A stretch of 49,796 nucleotides of DNA from assembly GCA_002344885.1 (NCBI GenBank), contig DDUQ01000015.1, forward strand, positions 6,198 to 55,993. The letters run 5' to 3'. Both the position numbers and the translations under genes were made by a program. This DNA is from Comamonadaceae bacterium UBA2334 (GTDB lineage Bacteria > Pseudomonadota > Gammaproteobacteria > Burkholderiales > Burkholderiaceae_C). Of the stretch, positions 14,404 to 21,500 are shown piece after piece. A model generated the notes under the pieces. The model was not told where the DNA came from and searched no databases. It saw only the letters and a program-made list of their open reading frames with translations. Each line of letters opens with the position of its first letter. Position 1 is the first letter of the stretch.

Positions 14404-14928
14404 TCATTTTTCAGGCAATTGAGCCCTGGGCACGTCGCTGAGCTTGATCTGCAGCTTGTCATTGCCTGCCGGACGAAGCCAGGCAAAACCGCCCGGACCG
14501 CGAACGGGTTCGGTGGTGCCCATCTGGCTGTTGCCTTCGCGTGCCTTCTTCATGCCGTCACCCAGAATGCGGTGCAGGTCTTTTTCGTAGGGCAGCTTGT
14601 GCACGCGGGGCATGTCCAGCGGCTGATGGTCTTTCATCGGGTTCACCCAGATGTAAATGGCCCCCGCATGGCCGCGCGCCGGGCTGGGTTCGTCGAACAC
14701 GGCGGCCAGCAACATGAACCGCCTGGGCAACTCGGCTTCGGTGGGCCAGCCCGACATGCCCTGCAGCGTGGCGTGTGCAAACACATAGAAGCCGCTGACT
14801 GTCAGCACCATCGAGGCCTTGACTGCCCAATGCCAGCGTGTGGCCAGACACAGACACAGCAGCAAGAAAGCCAGCAAGGCGTACACCACCGCCAGTTGAA
14901 CGATTTCGGTGTGAACGGCAGGAATCAT
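14404..14928 (-). CDS. Membrane protein of unknown function in the channel-like operon
   Basis: A 174-residue protein not recognised. The N-terminus has two membrane segments (VVYALLAFLLLCLCLATRW and a second about residues 35-55, SMVLTVSGFYVFAHATL). The remaining 110 or so residues should be soluble (AIYIWVNPMKDHQPLDMPRVHKLPYEKDLH, GPGGFAWLRP, LQIKLSDVPR). The gene starts 20 bp after the ExbD-like gene and ends 59 bp before the lipoprotein gene, all on the same strand. Operon position suggests it is a structural partner of the channel-like pair. The short loop between helices would place the soluble part on the same side as the N-terminus; its orientation is not certain. Confidence 0.7.
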   Translation of the reverse strand: MIPAVHTEIVQLAVVYALLAFLLLCLCLATRWHWAVKASMVLTVSGFYVFAHATLQGMSGWPTEAELPRRFMLLAAVFDEPSPARGHAGAIYIWVNPMKDHQPLDMPRVHKLPYEKDLHRILGDGMKKAREGNSQMGTTEPVRGPGGFAWLRPAGNDKLQIKLSDVPRAQLPEK

Positions 14929-14948
14929 GTGTGGTTCTGTCGGGTTGT

Positions 14949-15560
14949 TTACAGGCCTGCCCGCTGCACGATGGTCAGCGGCCGGGTATTGAGGTCGGTG
15001 ACCTGGCCGCTGTCGTTGAGCGTGAAGCGCACCAGTGTGCGCTCGTCACCTTTGGCGGGAATCTGCTGGGTGCCGTTGAACACAATTTCGGCTTGCGGGT
15101 TGACTTTGACGACTGTGACGCTCACATCGACCGGCATCTGGTCTTTGCTGTCGTAGTAGTGCGCGTTGACCACATATTCGCCCGGCAGCACACCGCGCAG
15201 CGTGACGATCTCTTGCCGGATGGGGCTCGAAAACTCCCTGCCGTTGACCAGCACCGTGGCATTTTTGGCACCCCTGTCGTCACGGTCCAGGTGGAGCAGA
15301 CCCGCATCGCGTTGCCTGAACCACAGCACTTTGCCGCTGGGCTCCTGCACCCAGGTGTCGATGTCGTTGGGGTTGTTGTCGGGCCATGCGACGGTGATCA
15401 TGAACTCGGCCTTGGCCGGGATGTCGCCCGACTTGCGGGCTTTGGGGTTGAATGCCAGCAAGGCCACCACGAAACAGAACACGAACGCGATCAGCATGTT
15501 GAACAACATGTCGTAGAACGGATCCACCTCCGTGTCGCGGATGGGGCGACCCAAGGCCAT
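14949..15560 (-). CDS. ExbD/MotB-like protein with periplasmic DUF2135-like domain
   Basis: A 203-residue protein with a single N-terminal membrane anchor. The sequence DPFYDMLFNMLIAFVF mirrors the ExbD/TolR pattern in which an Asp at the membrane edge (here D17) is the proton-binding residue. The periplasmic part is not the ExbD fold: residues 50-125 (FMITVAWPDNNPNDIDTWVQ, SGKVLWFRQRD, GEYVVNAHYYD) resemble the DUF2135 (YfaP) type beta domain, followed by a second small domain. It starts 3 bp after the ExbB/MotA-like gene, so they are almost certainly co-expressed as stator-type partners. No peptidoglycan-binding OmpA-like motif is visible, unlike MotB. Function unknown. Confidence 0.75.
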   Translation of the reverse strand: MALGRPIRDTEVDPFYDMLFNMLIAFVFCFVVALLAFNPKARKSGDIPAKAEFMITVAWPDNNPNDIDTWVQEPSGKVLWFRQRDAGLLHLDRDDRGAKNATVLVNGREFSSPIRQEIVTLRGVLPGEYVVNAHYYDSKDQMPVDVSVTVVKVNPQAEIVFNGTQQIPAKGDERTLVRFTLNDSGQVTDLNTRPLTIVQRAGL

Positions 15561-15563
15561 GGT

Positions 15564-16253
15564 TCAGGGCCTTTGCGTGGTGGGGGTTGCGGTCAGGGCC
15601 TCGGCCATCAGGCCGTCTGCGTAGCGGTCCAGCCGCATCAGCTGAAGCCCCAACAGGATGTTGCCGCACAGGCCGGTCACGGTGGTCAACAGGGCGATGC
15701 CGAGTCCGCCCGTCAGCGTGCGCAGCAACTGGGCCGACTGGCTGGGGTCAAAGCTGTCGGTCTGGCCCAGTTGGTAGGCCAGAATGGAAAAGCCGATGAC
15801 CTTGCCCAGCAGGCCCAGCTTGAGCTGAATGCCGTTGAGCCACCAGGCCATTTCGTGCGGACCGTGCAAGCGCTCGCTCAGGATGGCCAGGCGGGATGTG
15901 CTGTCCAGGTGGTCCAGTTCGTTCCCAAGCGTGGGTTGTGCCCGGTCAGACCATGCATTCAAATCCCAGGCTCGCTTGCCACACCACAGCGAGCACACCG
16001 CAAACAGCAGGATGATGAGCAAAGTCAGGCGGGTCGGGTCTACCTCGACCAGGCGGTGCCACACGCCCGCCTGCCACAGCAGCACAGCCCCGAACAGGAG
16101 CAGTCCCATATAGGCCAACCACAACAGAAACAGGCCTCTGGGCTGATGTTCCAGCTCCATGCTGGCATGGCCCGCGCCCGGCAGGTGTCGCACCAGTGCG
16201 GCACCGAGCATCCGGCTATGCCTGGCAGCCGCTGTGTCCTGGATGTCTGGCAT
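15564..16253 (-). CDS. MotA/TolQ/ExbB-family proton channel-like protein
   Basis: A 229-residue inner-membrane protein with four predicted helices (about residues 41-63, 73-90, 140-158 and 170-200). The last two carry the family signature: KLGLLGKVIGFSIL corresponds to the LGLLGTVIGM block, and TGGLGIALLTTVTGLCGNIL to the G-I-A-x-A-L-x-T-T-x-x-G-L block that lines the ion path in ExbB, TolQ and MotA. These proteins form pentamers that convert proton flow into work on a partner. The ATG at 16253 lacks a clear ribosome site; internal ATGs at residues 15 and 32 are possible. It is the first gene of a four-gene operon with its own sigma-54 promoter, and no flagellar or Tol gene is near. Confidence 0.78.
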   Translation of the reverse strand: MPDIQDTAAARHSRMLGAALVRHLPGAGHASMELEHQPRGLFLLWLAYMGLLLFGAVLLWQAGVWHRLVEVDPTRLTLLIILLFAVCSLWCGKRAWDLNAWSDRAQPTLGNELDHLDSTSRLAILSERLHGPHEMAWWLNGIQLKLGLLGKVIGFSILAYQLGQTDSFDPSQSAQLLRTLTGGLGIALLTTVTGLCGNILLGLQLMRLDRYADGLMAEALTATPTTQRP

Positions 16254-16304
16254 GTTTTGTGTGTGTTGCGAACGAAGACGGTTGGGACGAATGACCGTTG
16301 TGCC

Positions 16305-16319
16305 GCAATATCGGTGCCA
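16305..16319 (-). promoter_or_regulatory. Sigma-54 (-24/-12) promoter for the channel-like operon
   Basis: Read on the minus strand, TGGCAC-CGATA-TTGC is a perfect match to the -24/-12 consensus with GG-N10-GC spacing. Transcription would start near 16292, about 40 nt before the ATG at 16253. This places the channel-like operon in the same regulatory class as the dehydrogenase operon. Confidence 0.75.
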
Positions 16320-16360
16320 GGCCCTGTCAGTCCGTGCGGGTTGCCAGACAACGCCAGCCG

Positions 16361-16386
16361 TGGAACAGTCTGGCGCAGTTGTTCCA
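16361..16386. promoter_or_regulatory. Inverted repeat between the channel-like operon and relay protein 2 gene
   Basis: TGGAACA (16361-16367) and TGTTCCA (16380-16386) are perfect 7-bp inverted repeats separated by 12 bp. They are about 40-65 bp upstream of the sigma-54 promoter of the channel-like operon and about 70-95 bp upstream of the divergent relay gene. The TGTTCCA word recurs at 19755 in front of the pedF promoter. A protein-binding site for the shared activator is inferred. Confidence 0.45.
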
Positions 16387-16457
16387 ATCTGGAGCACGAT
16401 CGGGCATCCGAAGGCGGAAGCGGTGTGTGTCAGTCGTGCAGGGTGTGTGGAGGGTTC

Positions 16458-17462
16458 ATGTTGCCTGGTTTCTGGCGTGTGGTTGGGATGATCGGTCTGG
16501 CGCTGTGGTTGGGCGGCTGCGCCAGCCAGGTGGACGCGCCACAGGCTTGTACGGCTGACGACCTGTCTGTGCCTTGGCAAGCGGTGCTGCCCGATGTTTG
16601 GGTGTGGTCGCCCCCAGCGGTGGCTGAGGTCTCGGTCCGCAACGGTGGGTTTGTGCTGCCGGTGACGGCTGTTGTGGACGGCACCCGTGCGCTGGTGATC
16701 GACCCAGGGCCTCACCGCCAACATGGCCTGCGGGTGCGTTCGTCGTTGCGGTGCCAATTCGGCGCGGATGTGACGGCGGTGGTCAATACGCATGCACATG
16801 CCGAAAACGTGTTGGCCAATGCCGCGTTTGCCGGTTCTGCCGCGATCTGGGCTTTGCCGGCAACGGCCCGTGCCATGGCCAACCGGTGTCCGGATTGCCT
16901 GCAAAGCCTGACCGGGCACGTGGGGGCCGGGACCATGCAAAACACGGCGATTGCGCTGCCCACCCACGAGCTGGTGCCTGGCCAGGTGCTGCCGTGGGGG
17001 CGTTACCGGTTCGAGGTGTTGCCAGCCGAGCAGGGGCACACCGACGCCGATTTGCTGCTGTGGCTGCCCGCCGAGCGCTGGTTGTGGGCGGGGGGGCTGA
17101 CTTACCAGGGGCGGGTCCCCGAGCTGGCACAAGGCAGTCTGGAGGGATGGTTGTCAGCGCTGGAGCGCATGGTGGCGCGCCGCCCTGTGGGGGTGGTCGG
17201 GGCAAGTGTGTCGGTCGTCGTCAACGGCCAAGGCATCCCACCGGCCCTGACAGACACCCAGCGCTACCTGAAAGCGCTGAAACAACGGGTCTGGTCGGCG
17301 CTGGACAGCGGGGCATCGCCGCACGACACCGCAGGGTTGACCTTGCCGGCTTTTGCGCACTGGGTTGGTTACGGAAATCGCCACGGTTTCAATGCCCAGC
17401 GTGCCTGGCGAGAACTGGAGCCCACCTGGATGGAGCAGGGTGCCTCGGTCCGGGTGCCTTGA
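16458..17462 (+). CDS. Quinoprotein relay system metallo-beta-lactamase-fold protein 2 (lipoprotein)
   Basis: A 334-residue protein with lipobox LGGC (Cys about residue 21), so membrane-anchored in the periplasm. The ATG follows a GGAGGG site. The metallo-beta-lactamase fold begins with DVWVWSPPAVAEVSVRNGG and VVDGTRALVIDPGPH. The metal site is unusual: NTHAHAENVLAN has HxHxEN instead of HxHxDH, GHTDADLLL keeps the next His-Asp pair, but the third histidine region reads VVGASVSVV with no His. It pairs with protein 1 (9001-10098) and the SoxYZ-like carrier in clusters of PQQ dehydrogenases. No sigma-54 box was found on its own side of the divergent region. It converges with the regulator gene at 17506. 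Confidence 0.8.
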   Translation: MLPGFWRVVGMIGLALWLGGCASQVDAPQACTADDLSVPWQAVLPDVWVWSPPAVAEVSVRNGGFVLPVTAVVDGTRALVIDPGPHRQHGLRVRSSLRCQFGADVTAVVNTHAHAENVLANAAFAGSAAIWALPATARAMANRCPDCLQSLTGHVGAGTMQNTAIALPTHELVPGQVLPWGRYRFEVLPAEQGHTDADLLLWLPAERWLWAGGLTYQGRVPELAQGSLEGWLSALERMVARRPVGVVGASVSVVVNGQGIPPALTDTQRYLKALKQRVWSALDSGASPHDTAGLTLPAFAHWVGYGNRHGFNAQRAWRELEPTWMEQGASVRVP

Positions 17463-17505
17463 CCCGGGCAGCAAACCTGCCGGTTGTGCCGGTTGCAAGT
17501 GGCGA

Positions 17506-19629
17506 TCAGCGCAGCAGATCGGGCGGCAGCAGGTCTTTTTTACGGTAGATGGTGTTGCGCGACACGCCCAGCGCCTTGGCTGCGGCCGAGACGTTGCCGT
17601 TGTGTATGCGCAGCATCTGGGTCATGGCTGCCAGCGCCACATCCTGCAGTCGCTGGCGGGGGTCCAACGCCGCAGCAGGGGGCAGGCTGCCGGTGTCCGG
17701 GTTGCCGGTCTGCGCTGGCTGGGTGGTTTGCACGGCGCCCCATGACGCAGCTGTTGCACCGTTGGCCGGCTGCTGCCATGTGGCGGCGGGTGCCAGGTGA
17801 TTGACCTCATCCAGAAAGTCGTCTGGCAGGTGTTCGGGTTCGATCTGCGGATCATGGCCGACCATGACGACGGCGGTACGCAGCAGGTTGTGCAGCTGGC
17901 GGATGTTGCCCGGCCATGGGTAGCGCTTGAACATGTCCATGACCACCGGCGACACGCCGATGTGTTGGCCGTTTTCGCACAGGGTTTTGAGGATTTTCTC
18001 GGTCACCACCTCGAAGTCCAGGCGTTCACGCAGCGCTGGCAGCTTGACCACCAGCCCGTTGAGGCGGTAGTAAAGGTCCTCACGGAAATCGCCCCGGGCA
18101 ATCATGTCTTTCAAGTTCTTGTGCGTCGCGCTGATGACGACGACATCCACATCGACCTCCTTGCCTGCACCCAGTGGGCTGACCTTGCGTTCCTGCAACA
18201 CCCGCAGCAGCCGCGCCTGCAAATGCTTGGGCATGTCGCCGATTTCATCCAGGAACAGTGTGCCGCCGTGGGCTTGCAGAATCCGGCCGCTGGCGCCTTT
18301 TTTTCTCGCGCCGGTGAAGGCACCTTCTTCATAGCCGAACAGTTCGGATTCAATCAGTGTGTCCGGAATGGAGGCGCAGTTGACCGAAACAAAGGGTTGG
18401 CCTGCGCGGGCTGAATCGTTGTGGATGGCCTTGGCCAGCAGGTCTTTGCCGGTGCCGGTTTCGCCCTGGATCATGACCGGAATGTCACGCCCGGAAACCT
18501 TGCAAAGCTTCTGGACCACCATGGACACCTGCGGGTCGCCGGTGTCGAGGAATTTCAACGCTGAAAAATGTCCCTTCCAGCAAGGCGCACGTGTGCCCGG
18601 TGCGCCTGCCAGCGTGCTGGAAGGTGGCAGCGTGGGTGTGTGGGTCGCCGCCGGGGCAGCAACCGCTGTGGATGCCGAACCCTGGAGTGACGTTTGCACA
18701 GATGGCGGTACGTCCCAGGTGGCTTGGCTTTTGAAGTTGGCTTTGCACCAGACGGATACCCCGTTGTGCAGCACCAGTTGAACGGGGCGGATCATGCCGG
18801 TTCGGGATACGTTCAGCAGCGTGGAGATCGATGCTCCAAAAAGAGAAGAGAAGGTGTGCGCCTGCAGGGCTGCCCGCGGCATGCCCAGCTGGAACTGTGC
18901 GCTGCGGTTGGCCGACAGAAACCGGCCCTCAGCCGAAAACACCGCAATGCCTTCCACCAGGGTGCCCATGAATTCGGGGCGGGCATGGAAGTGCACACGC
19001 ACGGCGTTGTGGAACACATCGCCGAACATGTGGTTCTCGATCATCTGTGCCGACATGCGCACCAGTGCCAGCGTGTGGTGGTGGTAGCTGCGGTGGTCGC
19101 CGGTCACGTCCAGCGCGCCGATGACCTGTCCGTACGGATCGAAGATGGGTGCGCAGGAGCAGGTAAGAAACTGGTTGGCAGACAGGAAGTGCTGGCTGCC
19201 GTGTACCGTCAGGGCCTCCTGTTCGGCCAGCGCGGTACCGACGGCGTTGGTGCCTTTCTGTTGCTCGGACCAGTCTGCCCCGGGAATGAGGGCCACACGG
19301 CTGGCTTTTTCAAGAAAGTCGGTGTCGCCCAGCGAGTGCAGCACCATGCCTTTGGACGAGGTCAGTAACACCATGCTGTGGGTGTTCATGATCTGGTCGT
19401 ACAGCGTTTCCATCACCGGTTCGGCGTGCTGGAACAGAAAGCGGCAGGCCTCCAGGTTGCTGCTGAGCTCGCCTTTGGCCACGGTGCTGAAGTCGGGCGT
19501 CATGCCGCTGTCAAGCCCGTAAGCCGACGAGCGGTTGTGCGCGGCAGCGATGTGCTCAGGTTGACCTGCGCCGTTTGGCGGTGGGTCTGCCAGTCTCGGG
19601 GTGGGATGGCCCGAGGTGCCGATGCTCAT
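17506..19629 (-). CDS. AcoR/BmoR-like sigma-54-dependent activator
   Basis: A 707-residue enhancer-binding protein. The ATG at 19629 is chosen because GGAG lies 5-8 nt upstream; a start 36 codons earlier lacks such a site. Order: N-terminal GAF sensor (about residues 90-190, with NAVGTALAEQEALTVHGSQHF and CAPIFDPYGQVIGALDVTG), a PAS-like segment (VEGIAVFSAEGRFLSANRSA), a Pro/Ala/Thr-rich linker, an AAA+ domain with Walker A GETGTGKD (about 389), sigma-54 contact loop GAFTGA (about 436), Walker B TLFLDEIGD, and a Fis-type helix-turn-helix at the end (VSAAAKALGVSRNTIYRKKD). It should therefore activate sigma-54 promoters. Related proteins sense acetoin or alcohols. The five -24/-12 promoters of the island are its obvious targets. 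It diverges from pedF. Confidence 0.9.
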   Translation of the reverse strand: MSIGTSGHPTPRLADPPPNGAGQPEHIAAAHNRSSAYGLDSGMTPDFSTVAKGELSSNLEACRFLFQHAEPVMETLYDQIMNTHSMVLLTSSKGMVLHSLGDTDFLEKASRVALIPGADWSEQQKGTNAVGTALAEQEALTVHGSQHFLSANQFLTCSCAPIFDPYGQVIGALDVTGDHRSYHHHTLALVRMSAQMIENHMFGDVFHNAVRVHFHARPEFMGTLVEGIAVFSAEGRFLSANRSAQFQLGMPRAALQAHTFSSLFGASISTLLNVSRTGMIRPVQLVLHNGVSVWCKANFKSQATWDVPPSVQTSLQGSASTAVAAPAATHTPTLPPSSTLAGAPGTRAPCWKGHFSALKFLDTGDPQVSMVVQKLCKVSGRDIPVMIQGETGTGKDLLAKAIHNDSARAGQPFVSVNCASIPDTLIESELFGYEEGAFTGARKKGASGRILQAHGGTLFLDEIGDMPKHLQARLLRVLQERKVSPLGAGKEVDVDVVVISATHKNLKDMIARGDFREDLYYRLNGLVVKLPALRERLDFEVVTEKILKTLCENGQHIGVSPVVMDMFKRYPWPGNIRQLHNLLRTAVVMVGHDPQIEPEHLPDDFLDEVNHLAPAATWQQPANGATAASWGAVQTTQPAQTGNPDTGSLPPAAALDPRQRLQDVALAAMTQMLRIHNGNVSAAAKALGVSRNTIYRKKDLLPPDLLR

Positions 19630-19754
19630 GTTGTCTCCAGCGTCAGGGAATGTCTGCTCCCATTCCTGCGTGTTCCATGGCTGGCAAAAGCCGACCATGG
19701 TGCCCTCTTCGGGGTGTAGGTGGTGTTTCGAAGTCACGCGATTCTGCCCTCATG

Positions 19755-19780
19755 TGTTCCATGAATCAACAGTTGTCACA
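19755..19780. promoter_or_regulatory. Candidate activator sites between the regulator gene and pedF
   Basis: In the 311-bp gap 19630-19940, TGTTCCA (19755-19761) and TGTCACA (19774-19780) lie about 90-115 bp upstream of the pedF sigma-54 promoter. Both words recur in the upstream regions of other operons of the island. The rest of the gap holds the regulator's own leader, in which no clear sigma-70 promoter was seen. Confidence 0.4.
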
Positions 19781-19868
19781 GAGTTGATCAATTCGGATGT
19801 GGTGTTGTCTCGGTCGAACCTGAAGCAATAGGCACGCCAACCTCTGTCGTTCAGGTGACGCGGCGGAT

Positions 19869-19884
19869 TGGCCCGCTTATTGCT
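19869..19884 (+). promoter_or_regulatory. Sigma-54 (-24/-12) promoter for pedF
   Basis: TGGCCC-GCTTA-TTGCT matches the -24/-12 consensus with one mismatch and exact GG-N10-GC spacing. Start of transcription would be near 19896, leaving about 45 nt before the ATG at 19941. Confidence 0.7.
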
Positions 19885-19940
19885 GTTAGGGGTCATCACA
19901 CCCGCTTTATTTGCTTTTTTCTGTCACGGAGACCCCCACC

Positions 19941-20435
19941 ATGAATCATCCGCCCATGCACTCTCTGATTCGTTCTTCAAGGAACTTGTTGCTTTCCATG
20001 TTGACGGCTTCAGCCGCCACCTTGGCCTGGTCGCATGGCGACGTGGTGCCACAGGCCGTGGACACATCCTCGCTGCCACAACTGGGCAAGAAATGGCTGG
20101 ATGCCAACCCCTACAGCAAGGGTGATGCTCACAAAGAGGCATTGCGCATCGGCACTTCCGCCTACAACCAGAACTGCGCCCGCTGTCACGGGTTGGAGGC
20201 CATTTCGGGCGGCATGTCGCCCGACTTGCGCAAACTGGATGCCGATTGCACCGGCCTGGCTGACGCCGCCAAGAAGGAGATGTGCTTCAACGAGATGAGC
20301 GAGTTCTATGTGGGCACGGTCCGCCGTGGCCGTGTGCGCGATGGACGGGTCTACATGCCTCCGTTCGAGGGTATCCTGTCTCAGGAAGCGGTCTGGGCCA
20401 TCAAGACGTACCTCGAAACCCGCCGCGAACCCTGA
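19941..20435 (+). CDS. pedF: Cytochrome c-550 PedF
   Basis: A 164-residue exported c-type cytochrome. The ATG has CGGAGA 8-14 nt upstream and leads a signal peptide (LLLSMLTASAATLAWSHG). Haem attachment is CARCH (about residues 71-75), preceded by YNQN and followed by a family-typical second cysteine pair (DADCTGLADAAKKEMC) and a probable distal methionine in GRVYMPPFEGIL. This arrangement matches PedF, the cytochrome c-550 linked to PQQ-dependent alcohol dehydrogenases in Pseudomonas phenylethanol degradation. It would take electrons from the dehydrogenase at 10470. It is followed after 29 bp by the binding-protein gene and preceded by its own sigma-54 promoter. Confidence 0.88.
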   Translation: MNHPPMHSLIRSSRNLLLSMLTASAATLAWSHGDVVPQAVDTSSLPQLGKKWLDANPYSKGDAHKEALRIGTSAYNQNCARCHGLEAISGGMSPDLRKLDADCTGLADAAKKEMCFNEMSEFYVGTVRRGRVRDGRVYMPPFEGILSQEAVWAIKTYLETRREP

Positions 20436-20464
20436 ACCCCTCAGCCCGAACCCATACCTTGCCC

Positions 20465-21388
20465 ATGACACGTCCATCTCGCACAGCACGCCCACCCGTC
20501 CACCTGGATGCACAGCCTGATGCCCGGCAACCGGACCGGTCACGACGAATGGTTTCGGCTGGGCTGGCTGCCCTTGCCCTGTGGGGTATACCTGCATGGT
20601 CTCAAACCGAGCTGACCGATCTGGCCAAGATCAAGGCCAGCGGTGTGTTGAAGGTGGCCGTTTACAAGGCCAACGCGCCGTTCAGCGATGGCGCGGCGGG
20701 CGACTTGTCAGGGCTTGACGTGGCGATTGCCACCGCGCTGGCCAAGGAGATGGGGTTGCGTTTGGCGCTGCTGCCGTTCGATGCGGGCGAGAACATGAAC
20801 GATGACCTGCGCAACATGGTCTGGCGTGGGCATTACCTGGGTTACGGACCGGCTGACGTGATGTTGCATGTGCCGGTGGACCGGCACCTGATGTCCGAAA
20901 ACCGTCAGGTGCTCATTCTTGCGCCCTACATGCGCCAGGTGCTGATGGTGTTGCATGACACCAAAAAAGTGGCGGATGTGCGCTCGCCGGACGACCTGAA
21001 AGGCCTGCCACTGGCAGCCGAGAGGGGCTCGGGCGCGGCCAGTGTGCTGATGGGTTATGGCGGTGGCCTGCTGCGGAACCAGGTGCAGATCACCGAGACC
21101 GGTGTGGCTGCTGCCGAGGCGGTGGCAACTGGCAAGGTCGCGGCTGCTTACGTGACGCGGGCCCAGGCTGAGGCTGTCACGTCCAAGCTGAAAGGCGAGC
21201 ATTCGCTTCAGTTATCGCCCATGCAACTCCCCGGTCTGCCGGGCAATGGTTGGCCGCTGGGTATGGCCATCAAAAGTGCCCACAAGGACCTGGGCCAGGC
21301 CATCGAGGCGGCGATGGCGGCCTTGCGCCAGCGTGGCGAGTTGCAGGCGCTTTTCAAGCAACAAGGGCTTACCCTCACGGCACCTTGA
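20465..21388 (+). CDS. Quinoprotein dehydrogenase-associated periplasmic binding protein (MxaJ/XoxJ-like)
   Basis: A 307-residue solute-binding-protein-fold protein of the family found only with PQQ dehydrogenases. A Tat-like SRRMVSAGLAALAL leader is followed by GVLKVAVYKANAPFSDG, SGLDVAIATALAKEMGLRL, and DVMLHVPVDRHLMSENRQVLILAPYMRQVLMV. The family resembles the extracellular solute-binding proteins but is thought to assist dehydrogenase maturation or activation rather than transport (MxaJ/XoxJ). It lies 29 bp downstream of pedF on the same transcript and ends 112 bp before the convergent second regulator; a short GGAAC/GTTCC dyad sits in that gap. Confidence 0.82.
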   Translation: MTRPSRTARPPVHLDAQPDARQPDRSRRMVSAGLAALALWGIPAWSQTELTDLAKIKASGVLKVAVYKANAPFSDGAAGDLSGLDVAIATALAKEMGLRLALLPFDAGENMNDDLRNMVWRGHYLGYGPADVMLHVPVDRHLMSENRQVLILAPYMRQVLMVLHDTKKVADVRSPDDLKGLPLAAERGSGAASVLMGYGGGLLRNQVQITETGVAAAEAVATGKVAAAYVTRAQAEAVTSKLKGEHSLQLSPMQLPGLPGNGWPLGMAIKSAHKDLGQAIEAAMAALRQRGELQALFKQQGLTLTAP

Positions 21389-21500
21389 GCACGCCCACAG
21401 CCGCGCGTACCTGCTTCGGAACATCCCGTTCCGGGAGCCTTGTTCGGGGGCGGGTGGTCGTCAGCTCAGTCTGGTTGGCACAGCCCCGGCGGGGCCATGC

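Noticed and set aside
14838..16457. Long plus-strand open frame opposite the channel-like operon
   Set aside because: It is antisense to three coherent membrane protein genes and has no protein family pattern; only its last third, from 16458, is a real gene (relay protein 2).
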